From positions 1-64,000 of the forward strand of contig NZ_JABBGE010000003.1 of assembly GCF_012927245.1 (NCBI RefSeq): a DNA stretch of 64,000 nt. The letters run 5' to 3'. Origin of the DNA: Streptomyces sp. R302 (GTDB taxonomy: Bacteria; Actinomycetota; Actinomycetes; Streptomycetales; Streptomycetaceae). A program made the position numbers and the translations under genes. A model generated the notes under the pieces. It saw only the letters and a program-made list of their open reading frames with translations. It was not told where the DNA came from and searched no databases. Below, piece by piece: positions 26,034 to 34,095 of the stretch. Numbering within the stretch: position 1 is the stretch's first letter; every line of letters starts with the position of its first letter.

Positions 26034-28263
26034 GCCGGCGCCTCCGCGCGTCGATGAGCATCTCCTGCACGTGCCGCAGCGGCTTGCCCTCGGGATCGGT
26101 CGCGTGGCGCGTCCAGTTCCCGTCCGGGCCGAGGTGCCAGGAGGAGGTGGTGTCGGACATCCCGGTCTCCAGGAGCCGGGTGAGGGCCGCCCGGTGGGCG
26201 GGGTCGGAGACCCGGACCAGGGCCTCGATGCGCCGGTCCAGGTTGCGGTGCATCATGTCGGCGCTGCCGAACCAGACCTCCGGTTCGCCGCCGTTGCCGA
26301 AGGCGAAGATCCGGGAGTGCTCCAGGAAGCGGCCGAGGATGGAGCGGACCCGGATGTTCTCCGAGAGGCCGGGGACGCCGGGGCGCACGGCGCAGATGCC
26401 GCGGACCCAGATGTCGACCGGGACGCCCGCCTGGGAGGCCCGGTAGCAGGCGTCGATGACGGCCTCGTCGACCATCGAGTTGACCTTGATCTTCACGTAC
26501 GCCGGCCGGCCCGCCCGGTGGTGGGCGATCTCCTTGGTGATCCGGGAGACGAGCCCGTCGCGCAGCGACTTCGGGGCGGTCAGCAGGCGCCGGTAGGTCT
26601 CGCGGCGCGAGTAGCCGGAGAGCCGGTTGAAGAGGTCGGAGAGGTCCGCGCCGACCTGCGGGTCGGCGGTGAGCAGGCCGAGGTCCTCGTAGAGCCGGGC
26701 CGTCTTCGGGTGGTAGTTGCCGGTGCCGACGTGCGAGTAGCGGCGCAGCAGGTCGCCCTCCTGGCGGACCACCAGGGACAGCTTGCAGTGGGTCTTGAGG
26801 CCGACGAGGCCGTAGACGACGTGGCAGCCGGCCTCCTCCAGCTTCCGCGCCCACTTGATGTTGGCCTGCTCGTCGAAGCGGGCCTTGATCTCGACGAGGA
26901 CGAGGACCTGCTTGCCGGACTCGGCCGCGTCGATCAGGGCGTCGACTATGGGGGAGTCGCCGGAGGTCCGGTACAGCGTCTGCTTGATCGCGAGGACGTC
27001 CGGGTCGGCCGCCGCCTGCTCCAGGAAGGCCTGGACGGAGGTGGAGAAGGAGTCGTACGGGTGGTGCAGCAGCACGTCCCGCTCGCGCATCGCGGCGAAG
27101 ACGTCGGGCGCGGACGCGGACTCGACCTCGGCGAGGTCCCGGTGGGTGCCGGCGACGAACTTCGGGTACTTGAGCTCGGGCCGGTCCTGCGAGGCGATCC
27201 CGAACAGGCCGGTGAGGTCGAGCGGGCCGGGCAGCGGGTAGACCTCGGCGTCGGAGATCTTCAGCTCGCGCACGAGCAGGTCGAGGACGTACGGGTCGAT
27301 GGACTCCTCGACCTCCAGGCGGACCGGCGGGCCGAAGCGGCGCCGCATGAGCTCCTTCTCCAGGGCCTGGAGGAGGTTCTCCGCGTCGTCCTCCTCGACC
27401 TCCAGGTCCTCGTTCCTGGTCACCCGGAACATGTGGTGCGCCAGCACCTCCATGCCGGGGAACAGCTCCTCCAGGTGCGCCGCGATCACGTCCTCCAGGG
27501 GGACGTACCGCTGCGGGGACGCCTCCAGGAAGCGGGAGAGCAGCGGCGGGACCTTGACGCGCGCGAAGTGGCGGTGGCCGCTGACCGGATTGCGTACGAC
27601 CACGGCGAGGTTGAGGCTCAGGCCCGAGATGTACGGGAAGGGGTGCGCCGGGTCCACGGCGAGCGGGGTGAGGACGGGGAAGATCTGCTGCCGGAAGAGC
27701 GTGAAGAGCCGCGCCTGCTCCTTCTCGGTCAGCTCCGGCCAGCGGATCAGGTGGATGCCCTCGTCGGCCAGGGCCGGGGCCACGTCCTGCTGGTAGCAGG
27801 CGGCGTGCCGGGCCATCAGCTCGCGCGAACGGGTCCAGATGAGGTCGAGGACCTCGCGGGGCTGGAGGCCGGAGGCGGAGCGGGTGGCGACGCCGGTGGC
27901 GATGCGGCGCTTGAGTCCCGCGACGCGGACCATGAAGAACTCGTCGAGGTTCGAGGCGAAGATCGCGAGGAAGTTCGCCCGTTCGAGGAGGGGGGTCGTC
28001 GGGTCCTCGGCGAGTTCGAGGACCCGCTCGTTGAAGGCGAGCCAGCTGCGCTCGCGGTCCAGGAAGCGGCCCTGCGGCAGCTCGCGGGAGGCGTCCTCGT
28101 CGGCCTCGTACGCGTCGATCTCGGAGTCGAGGTCGGGTTCGAGGTCGCTCCCGGCTCCGCCGTTCACGGCGTGCGGGCGGTGCGCCGCTATGGAACCCAG
28201 GGACGGCTGCGGGGACGCGGTGGCGGAGGTCTGGACCGGGACCTCGGCGGGCTGCTGGCTCAT
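26020..28263 (-). CDS. ppk: Polyphosphate kinase 1
   Basis: The 747-residue enzyme makes polyphosphate from ATP reversibly. Domain landmarks: N-terminal [20 protein letters not shown], substrate-contact [20 protein letters not shown], the autophosphorylation region [14 protein letters not shown], and the second catalytic His in [20 protein letters not shown]. The ATG at 28263 is chosen because the 42 upstream in-frame codons look non-coding. An acidic, low-complexity extension of about 60 residues precedes the conserved start. It heads the ppk-CHAD-Nudix operon next to pst. Confidence 0.96.
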   Translation of the reverse strand: MSQQPAEVPVQTSATASPQPSLGSIAAHRPHAVNGGAGSDLEPDLDSEIDAYEADEDASRELPQGRFLDRERSWLAFNERVLELAEDPTTPLLERANFLAIFASNLDEFFMVRVAGLKRRIATGVATRSASGLQPREVLDLIWTRSRELMARHAACYQQDVAPALADEGIHLIRWPELTEKEQARLFTLFRQQIFPVLTPLAVDPAHPFPYISGLSLNLAVVVRNPVSGHRHFARVKVPPLLSRFLEASPQRYVPLEDVIAAHLEELFPGMEVLAHHMFRVTRNEDLEVEEDDAENLLQALEKELMRRRFGPPVRLEVEESIDPYVLDLLVRELKISDAEVYPLPGPLDLTGLFGIASQDRPELKYPKFVAGTHRDLAEVESASAPDVFAAMRERDVLLHHPYDSFSTSVQAFLEQAAADPDVLAIKQTLYRTSGDSPIVDALIDAAESGKQVLVLVEIKARFDEQANIKWARKLEEAGCHVVYGLVGLKTHCKLSLVVRQEGDLLRRYSHVGTGNYHPKTARLYEDLGLLTADPQVGADLSDLFNRLSGYSRRETYRRLLTAPKSLRDGLVSRITKEIAHHRAGRPAYVKIKVNSMVDEAVIDACYRASQAGVPVDIWVRGICAVRPGVPGLSENIRVRSILGRFLEHSRIFAFGNGGEPEVWFGSADMMHRNLDRRIEALVRVSDPAHRAALTRLLETGMSDTTSSWHLGPDGNWTRHATDPEGKPLRHVQEMLIDARRRRRAQP

Positions 28264-28450
28264 GGCCCCATTCTTCCGCGCGAAGGGGGCGTCGGGCGCG
28301 TCGGAGCGGGCCGTGGGGGAGGGCAGTCTCCCCTTGGGGAGTCTTCCCGGGGAGGGAGCCCCGCCAGGAGTGATCACGGATCGCTTCATTGCGTGAGCGT
28401 CGCAAGCGCGTCTGAATGGCCGGTAACGACGACATGTCGTGCGGGAATCG

Positions 28451-28479
28451 GGGGCGGGGCCTGTGCCGGGCCCCGCCCC
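28451..28479 (-). terminator. Terminator of the GntR-ABC operon (candidate)
   Basis: An 11-bp inverted repeat (GGGGCGGGGCC / GGCCCCGCCCC) lies 20 bases after the ABC permease stop. The rest of 28264-28450 must hold the ppk promoter. No clear GTTCAC-type PHO units are visible there. Confidence 0.7.
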
Positions 28480-28498
28480 GTTCCCTCACCCGTACGGG

Positions 28499-29479
28499 CT
28501 ACGGGTGCCGGGCGCGGAGCACCCGGAAGGCGGCGAAGGCCGCGAGGGCGGCGAGCGCCAGGACGATACCGGTCTCGATGAGCTGGGTGGGCCAGAAGTG
28601 GGAGAAGGGGTGGTAGTCGAGGTACTGGGCGGTGACGTCGTGGCGGGCGAGGCACTGATCCTGCGCCTTCTCCATGAGGGAGGGGTCCTCGCTCATCCCC
28701 ACGGTGGCGTTGACCTCCTGCCAGCAGACGCTCTGGTCGAAGCGGGCGCCGGAGGAGGTCTGCAGCCCCCAGTCCATCATCAGGCCGTTGTCCGGCGGCG
28801 TGATGTCGCCGCCGAGGGGGGCGGTGACCGTCCGCACGGGCAGGAAGGACCAGCGCAGCGCGCCCAGGACGAGCAGGACCACGCCCAGGACGAGACCTGT
28901 GGCGGCCATGGCGACGAGGGTGCGGCGGATCAGCAGGCCGAGGAGCGCGCCGACGGCGACGGCGGCGAGGAGGTGGGCGAAGAGGGCGACGCCGGTCGCC
29001 AGGTAGGTGCCCGGGCTGTATCGCGACACGGTCCAGCCACCGGTGATCCGGATCCAGCCGAGCCAGTGGACGGCCATGAGGGCGCCCGCCGTGAGGACGG
29101 CGGCGGCGGTGGCGGTGAGGAGCTTGGAGCGGAGCCAGACCGCCGGGCTCACCGACTGGGTGAGGGAGAGCTGGTACGTGCCCGTCTCGTACTCGCGGGC
29201 GACCAGCGGCCCGGCGGCGAGGGCGCCGACGAGCAGCGGCAGGATGATCAGGCCCTTGCCGAGTTCCTCGACGGCGAGGCGCAGCAGGGAGTGGCTGTGG
29301 TCGTACGTGGGGAACGTCTCGCCGTTCAGCACGTACGTGTCCGGGACCGTGGCGACCCAGATCCGCAGCCCGCCGATCACGGCGAAGGCCAGCACCGCCA
29401 GCGCGCCCGCCACCCACAGCGTCCGTCGGTACTGCCGGACCGTCACCCAGGCGGGGCCCTTGAGGGCGGGGGTGCTCAT
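28499..29479 (-). CDS. ABC transporter permease of GntR-linked operon
   Basis: The 326-residue protein has six hydrophobic segments. A large extracytoplasmic stretch lies between the first two (VPDTYVLNGETFPTYDHSHS) and another before the last, with isolated Cys residues (SVCWQEV, DQCLARHD). It starts with ATG, overlapping the ATP-binding gene by four bases. With its ATPase and the YtrA-type regulator it forms a compact three-gene unit of the kind usually induced by cell-wall stress. The substrate is unknown. Confidence 0.85.
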   Translation of the reverse strand: MSTPALKGPAWVTVRQYRRTLWVAGALAVLAFAVIGGLRIWVATVPDTYVLNGETFPTYDHSHSLLRLAVEELGKGLIILPLLVGALAAGPLVAREYETGTYQLSLTQSVSPAVWLRSKLLTATAAAVLTAGALMAVHWLGWIRITGGWTVSRYSPGTYLATGVALFAHLLAAVAVGALLGLLIRRTLVAMAATGLVLGVVLLVLGALRWSFLPVRTVTAPLGGDITPPDNGLMMDWGLQTSSGARFDQSVCWQEVNATVGMSEDPSLMEKAQDQCLARHDVTAQYLDYHPFSHFWPTQLIETGIVLALAALAAFAAFRVLRARHP

Positions 29480-30318
29480 GCGGGGGCTCCTTCGGGGTTG
29501 CGGAGGTGGGCGAGGAGGAGTTCCTCCAGGGACGGCTCGCTGGTCTCCCAGGGGCCTTCGACGGGGCCCTCCCGTCGCACCAGCGCGGTGAGTTGACGGC
29601 CCGTCGTGCGGGAGTCGATCACCGTGTGCGGGGTGAGGTCGGCGACGGGCCCGCGCAGCAGGGAGTGCGCGGCGAGCAGGTCGTCGACGGCGCCGTCGAG
29701 GCGGATCCGGCCCCCGGTGAGCAGCATCAGGTGGTCGCAGGCGCCCTCCAGCTCGGTGAGGATGTGCGAGGACATGACGACCGTGGTGCCGCGCTCGGCG
29801 GCGTCGGACATCAGCAGGCCCATCAGCTGGTGGCGGGCGAGCGGGTCGAGGTCGGCCATCGGCTCGTCCAGGAGCAGGAGTTCCGCGCGCTTGCCGAGGG
29901 CGAGCGCGAGGGCGACGCGGGTGCGCTGGCCGCCGGACAGGTGGTGGACGAGGGTGTCGGAGGAGAAGCCGCCGCCCTCGACCACCCGGAGCGCGGCGGC
30001 GTCGTCCCACCGGCCGGGGTTGAGCTCGCGGCCCATGCGGAGGGTGTCGGCGACGGTGAGCCGGGGATGGAGCGGCTTGGCCTGGGCGACGTAGGCGAGG
30101 TCCTCGCGGGCGGGGGCGGTGAGCGTGCCCTCGGTGGGGCGCAGCAGGCCGGCGGCGAGGGCGAGGAGGGTGGACTTGCCGGCGCCGTTGGGGCCGACGA
30201 GGGCGCAGATCCGGCCGGCGGGGAGCGCGAAGTCGCACTCCCGCAGGGCCCAGCCGCCCCTCCGTCCCCCGTACTTCTTGCCCAGGAGCTCGGCTCCCAG
30301 GACGGTGGTCGTGCTCAC
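29476..30318 (-). CDS. ABC transporter ATP-binding protein (YtrB-like)
   Basis: The 280-residue ATPase has Walker A GPNGAGKST, signature LSGGQRTRVALALAL and Walker B LLLLDEPMADLDPLAR. The start is GTG at 30318 (then STTTVLGAELLG), overlapping the gntR stop as GTGA. Sequence upstream in this frame belongs to gntR. It pairs with the permease downstream. The gene order regulator-ATPase-permease matches the Bacillus ytr-type arrangement. Confidence 0.9.
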   Translation of the reverse strand: MSTTTVLGAELLGKKYGGRRGGWALRECDFALPAGRICALVGPNGAGKSTLLALAAGLLRPTEGTLTAPAREDLAYVAQAKPLHPRLTVADTLRMGRELNPGRWDDAAALRVVEGGGFSSDTLVHHLSGGQRTRVALALALGKRAELLLLDEPMADLDPLARHQLMGLLMSDAAERGTTVVMSSHILTELEGACDHLMLLTGGRIRLDGAVDDLLAAHSLLRGPVADLTPHTVIDSRTTGRQLTALVRREGPVEGPWETSEPSLEELLLAHLRNPEGAPA

Positions 30319-30707
30319 GTCTCGTCGTCCCCCTCGAAATGCTGTGTCAGTACGGCGGTGAAGAGCGCCGCCACGTCCTCGCGGTCCATGCCCTCGGCGC
30401 GGGCGCGGCGGGCCCAGGCGTCGAGCTCGCCCCGGAGGGGGGAGTCGGCGGGGGCCGTGGTGCCGAGCGTGGCGCGGACGAAGGTGCCGAGGCCGCGGCG
30501 GGCCTCGACGAGGCCTTCGCGTTCGAGTTCGCGGTAGGCCTTGAGGACCGTGTTCGGGTTGATGGCCGTCGCCTCGACGACCTCTCGTGCGGTGGGCAGT
30601 CGGTCGCCCGGCTCCAGGAGGCCCATCCGGAGGGCCTGTTTCGTCTGCTGGACGATCTGGAGGTAGGTGGCGACGCCGCTGCGCCGGTCGATGCGGTACT
30701 CGACCAC
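30315..30707 (-). CDS. GntR-family (YtrA subgroup) repressor
   Basis: The 130-residue protein has an N-terminal winged helix of GntR type (GDRLPTAREVVEATAINPNT, VLKAYRELEREGLVEARRG). The tail is short and helical, of about 55 residues, with no effector domain, as in the YtrA subgroup. It starts with GTG and is coupled to the ABC genes it presumably represses. A 14-bp inverted repeat sits 11 bases ahead of the start codon and is the obvious operator. Confidence 0.9.
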   Translation of the reverse strand: MVEYRIDRRSGVATYLQIVQQTKQALRMGLLEPGDRLPTAREVVEATAINPNTVLKAYRELEREGLVEARRGLGTFVRATLGTTAPADSPLRGELDAWARRARAEGMDREDVAALFTAVLTQHFEGDDET

Positions 30708-30717
30708 GTCCCTTCCA

Positions 30718-30751
30718 CCACCCTTTCACTAATCAAGTAGTGAAAGGGTGG
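30718..30751 (-). promoter_or_regulatory. Perfect 14-bp palindrome ahead of gntR (operator)
   Basis: CCACCCTTTCACTA and TAGTGAAAGGGTGG form arms without mismatch around ATCAAG. The element ends 11 bases before the GTG start of the GntR-like gene and lies 47 bases downstream of the mshD stop. The inner CACTA/TAGTG is typical of YtrA-type binding sites. The hairpin could also limit read-through from mshD. Confidence 0.8.
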
Positions 30752-30797
30752 ATCAAGAAAGGGGGCGGTGTCAACCGCCCCCTCCCGGACAGCCGGT

Positions 30798-31727
30798 TCA
30801 GGACTCCGAGCGGTACATCAGATCCACCTCGTGCGTCCGGAAGCCGAGCCCCTCGTAGACCCGCACCGCCGCGCTGTTGTCGGCGTCCACGTACAGCATC
30901 GCCGTCGGCAGCCCCTGCGCCGCCAGGTGCCGCAGGCCCGTCGCGGTGAGCGCCTTGCCGAGGCCGCCGCCCTGCGCCCCGGGCAGGATCCCGACCACGT
31001 ACACCTCGCCGAGCCGCTCCTCGGCGTGGACCTTCGTCCAGTGGAAGCCGACCAGCTCCCCCTCCTTCTCGGCGAGGAAGAAGCCCTTCGGGTCGAACCA
31101 CGGCTCGGCGATCCGGTCGTCCAGGTCCCGCTGGGTCAGCGAGCCCTGCTCCGGGTGGTGGGCGAAGGCCGCGGCGTTGACCGCGAGCCAGGCCGCGTCG
31201 TCCTGCCCGGGGACGAAGGTGCGGATCGTGACGCCCTCGGGGAGGACCGGCTCGGGGATGTCAAGCGGTGCCAGCGGGCGGCGCAGCTGGCGCAGCTCGC
31301 GGAAGAGGGTGAGGCCGAGGACCTGCGCGAGGTGGCGCGCGGACGGCTTGCCGCCGTGCGCCCAGACGCGCAGCCGCTTGCCGGACGCGGCGAGCAGGGC
31401 GGTGCCGAGCGCCCGCCCGTGCCCGCGGCCGCGCTGGTCGGGGTGGATGAGCAGCTCGGCGGCCGGCGCCTCGACGGGGTCGGTCTCCTCCAGCTGGGCG
31501 TAGCCGTGGAGGCGGGGGCCGACGGTGAGGAGGAAGTGCCGCACCCCCTCGCGCCGCCCGTGCCGGAGGTAGAGCCGCCCCTGCTCGGACACCGCGTGCA
31601 CCCCGTCGGCGTGGTCCGCGGCCGCGAGCAGGTCCATGACCTCCTGGACCTGCTCGGGGGTGAGCTCGTCGTACGTCTGGATCTGCCGTCCCGGTTCGAG
31701 GGCGGGCGCCGCGTCGGAGGAAGTCAT
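30798..31727 (-). CDS. mshD: Mycothiol synthase
   Basis: The 309-residue protein is made of two tandem GNAT domains. The N-terminal one has ELLIHPDQRGRGHGRALGTA and the C-terminal one has VYVVGILPGAQGGGLGKALT, followed by LYVDADNSAAVRVYEGLGF. This fits MshD, which acetylates Cys-GlcN-Ins in the last step of mycothiol synthesis. The ATG at 31727 has TAGGCT at 31735-31740, seven bases upstream, and no ribosome site, so the mRNA is probably leaderless. It diverges from the secreted nucleotidase. Confidence 0.93.
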   Translation of the reverse strand: MTSSDAAPALEPGRQIQTYDELTPEQVQEVMDLLAAADHADGVHAVSEQGRLYLRHGRREGVRHFLLTVGPRLHGYAQLEETDPVEAPAAELLIHPDQRGRGHGRALGTALLAASGKRLRVWAHGGKPSARHLAQVLGLTLFRELRQLRRPLAPLDIPEPVLPEGVTIRTFVPGQDDAAWLAVNAAAFAHHPEQGSLTQRDLDDRIAEPWFDPKGFFLAEKEGELVGFHWTKVHAEERLGEVYVVGILPGAQGGGLGKALTATGLRHLAAQGLPTAMLYVDADNSAAVRVYEGLGFRTHEVDLMYRSES

Positions 31728-32042
31728 GGTGCCGAGCCTACGGTGGCGCCGCGCCGGGGCGGGGGAGATCGCCCGGAGGCCGTCGGACGGCGGGGTCGGC
31801 GGCCTGGTGGAGGAGGCGGCCGTCCGCCGGCCGGGCGTCCCGCGACGGGCTTCCGGGTGCTCGTCGGGTGCTCGTCGGTACGCATCGGGTACTCGTCCGG
31901 TGCCCGTCCGGTGTCTCCCGGGCTTCGCAAGGTGAGCAAAATCAACCGGCTCGTAACCCCCTCCCCCCTGTTGCGCTACGCGCGTTGACCCTAGGCTGCG
32001 CCCGAACCGAGACTTCCCTTCACATGCACCACAGGGGGGCGC
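31728..32042 (+). promoter_or_regulatory. Divergent mshD/nucleotidase region with an 11-base repeat array
   Basis: No gene is supported in these 315 bases. From 31856 to 31920 there are six tandem units of mostly 11 bases: GGTGCTCGTCG twice, GTACGCATCG (10), GGTACTCGTCC, GGTGCCCGTCC and GGTGTCTCCCG. The 11-base phasing equals one DNA turn, as in PHO boxes, but the unit lacks the GTTCAC core. It is probably a protein-binding array for the nucleotidase promoter. Confidence 0.55.
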
Positions 32043-33881
32043 ATGCCTACCACTTCTCAGCACCCGCACCGCAGACGCCGGAAGCACCGGCTTCTCGCGG
32101 CCGCCGCCGGCCTCGTCACCGTGGGCGCGCTCGCGGCCGCGATGCCGGGCACCGCGAGCGCCGGCGAGAACGGCCGCCCGGGCCCGGGCAAGCAGCACGG
32201 CCGGTACGCGGACATCCAGCTGCTGTCCTTCAACGACTTCCACGGCAACCTGGAGCCCCCGAGGAGCTCCTCGGGTCGGCTGACGGAGCTCCAGCCCGAC
32301 GGCAGCCTCAAGACCATCGACGGCGTCGGCGGCGTCGAGTACCTGGCCGGCTCGCTGCGCAAGGCCCGCCAGGGGCACCGGTACTCGATCACGGCCGCCG
32401 CCGGCGACCTGGTCGGCGGCAGCCCCCTCACGTCCGCGCTCTTCCACGACGAGCCCACGATCGAGGCGATGAACGCCCTCGACCTGGACGTCACCGGTGT
32501 CGGCAACCACGAGTTCGACGAGGGCGCCGCCGAGCTCAAGCGGCTGCAGAACGGCGGCTGCCACCCGAAGGAGGGCTGCTACGAGGAGGGTCGGACCTTC
32601 GAGGGCGCCCAGTTCCCGTACCTGGCCGCGAACGTGGTCGACGAGAAGACCGGCAGGCCGATGCTCGACCCCACCTTCGTGTGGGAGAAGGACGGCATCA
32701 AGGTCGGCTTCATCGGCGTGACCCTGGAGGGCACGGCGGACATCGTCACCGCCTCCGGCGTCAAGGGACTGAAGTTCCTCGACGAGACCGAGACGATCAA
32801 CAAGTACGCGCGCCAGCTGCAGAAGCGGGGCGTGAAGTCGATCGTCGCGCTCATCCACGAGGGCGGCGCCCCGGCCTCCGAGGCGTACAACTACGGCTGT
32901 GACGGGAACGGCCCCGGCACCGGCATCTCCGGCCCCATCGTCGACATAGCCAAGGGCGTCGACGCCAAGGTCGACGCGCTGGTGACCGGCCACACCCACC
33001 AGGCGTACGCGTGCACCATCCCGGACCCGGAGGGCAAGCCGCGCACGGTGACCTCCGCCGCGTCCTTCGGCCGCCTCTACACGGACACCACGCTCACCTA
33101 CGACCGGCGCAGCCGCGACATCGTCCGTACGTCGGTGACGTCGGCGAACCACGTCGTCGTCCGGGAGAACCCGGCGTCCGACATGACCGACCTGATCACC
33201 CGCTACAAGACGCTGGCCGCCCCGATCGGGAACCGCCCCATCGGCTGGATCGCCGCCGACGCCGCCAAGCCCGCGGGGACGGACGACTCCCCGCTCGGCA
33301 ACCTGGTCGCGGACGCCCAGCTCGCGTACGCCAAGACCCTGGACCCGAACACCGCCCTGGCGCTGATGAACCCGGGCGGCGTGCGGGAGAGCCTGGTGTA
33401 CGCGTCCTCCGACGCCGGAGAGGGCGACGGTGTCGTCACCTACGGCGAGGCGTTCGGCGTGCAGCCGTTCTCCAACACGGTGAACCTGCTCGACCTGACC
33501 GGCGCACAGCTGCTCACGGTCCTTCAGCAGCAGGTCACCGGCCCGAAGAACGAGGGGGCGCCGAAGGTGCTGCAGCCCTCGGCGGGCCTCCGCTACACCC
33601 TGGACCTCACCAAGACCGGCGCGGACCGCGTCGTCGCCGACTCGGTGCGGCTGAACGGTGCTCCGCTGGACCCGGCCGCGACCTACCGGGTCGCCGTCAA
33701 CTCCTTCCTCGCGGAGGGCAGCGACGGCTTCGGCGAGCTGGCGAAGGGGACGAACCGGGTGGTCGGCATGGACGACCTGGTGGCTCTTGAGGAGTACCTG
33801 CGGGCCAACTCCTCGGCGAGCGCCCCGCTGCCGGTGCCGGCGGCGGACCGCGTCGACGTGGTGTACCCGCCGAAGCCGTAA
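32043..33881 (+). CDS. Secreted 5'-nucleotidase/UDP-sugar hydrolase-type phosphoesterase
   Basis: The 612-residue exported metallophosphoesterase has a basic signal peptide cleaved near ASAGEN (about residue 40). The catalytic domain contains LLSFNDFHGNLEPP, AAGDLVGGSPL, VGNHEFDEG and VTGHTHQAY, the binuclear metal ligands of the family. A C-terminal 5'-nucleotidase domain follows from about residue 380 (ALMNPGGVRESLVY; VNSFLAEGSDGF). It releases phosphate from extracellular nucleotides, consistent with the nearby phosphate genes. AGGGGGG precedes the ATG by six bases. There is no wall anchor. Confidence 0.93.
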   Translation: MPTTSQHPHRRRRKHRLLAAAAGLVTVGALAAAMPGTASAGENGRPGPGKQHGRYADIQLLSFNDFHGNLEPPRSSSGRLTELQPDGSLKTIDGVGGVEYLAGSLRKARQGHRYSITAAAGDLVGGSPLTSALFHDEPTIEAMNALDLDVTGVGNHEFDEGAAELKRLQNGGCHPKEGCYEEGRTFEGAQFPYLAANVVDEKTGRPMLDPTFVWEKDGIKVGFIGVTLEGTADIVTASGVKGLKFLDETETINKYARQLQKRGVKSIVALIHEGGAPASEAYNYGCDGNGPGTGISGPIVDIAKGVDAKVDALVTGHTHQAYACTIPDPEGKPRTVTSAASFGRLYTDTTLTYDRRSRDIVRTSVTSANHVVVRENPASDMTDLITRYKTLAAPIGNRPIGWIAADAAKPAGTDDSPLGNLVADAQLAYAKTLDPNTALALMNPGGVRESLVYASSDAGEGDGVVTYGEAFGVQPFSNTVNLLDLTGAQLLTVLQQQVTGPKNEGAPKVLQPSAGLRYTLDLTKTGADRVVADSVRLNGAPLDPAATYRVAVNSFLAEGSDGFGELAKGTNRVVGMDDLVALEEYLRANSSASAPLPVPAADRVDVVYPPKP

Positions 33882-33903
33882 CCGGCGTCGGTGAAGCAGC
33901 ACC

Positions 33904-33940
33904 GGGGCCCCGCCCGGCCATGACGGCCGGGCGGGGCCCC
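33904..33940 (+). terminator. Terminator after nucleotidase
   Basis: A perfect 16-bp inverted repeat (GGGGCCCCGCCCGGCC, loop ATGAC, GGCCGGGCGGGGCCCC) lies 22 bases after the stop codon. No T-run follows. Confidence 0.8.
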
Positions 33941-34095
33941 GCCCGCGTCGGGGGACGGTCGAACTTCCCTTGAGGCAGGCGTTGTTCGCGAATGTTTCCG
34001 GCCGGAACCGCCCCGTCGGCCGGATGTCACTCCTATGCTGCCCATGATCTTGTCAGTGCGCGATCAACTTTCGTGATCTCTGGAGGGGCAAGACC

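Noticed and set aside
28264-28389. 42-codon extension of polyphosphate kinase
   Set aside because: Not part of the conserved family start and lacks codon bias.
28380-28450. PHO box ahead of ppk
   Set aside because: No run of GTTCAC-like 11-base units is visible, although ppk is often PhoP-regulated.
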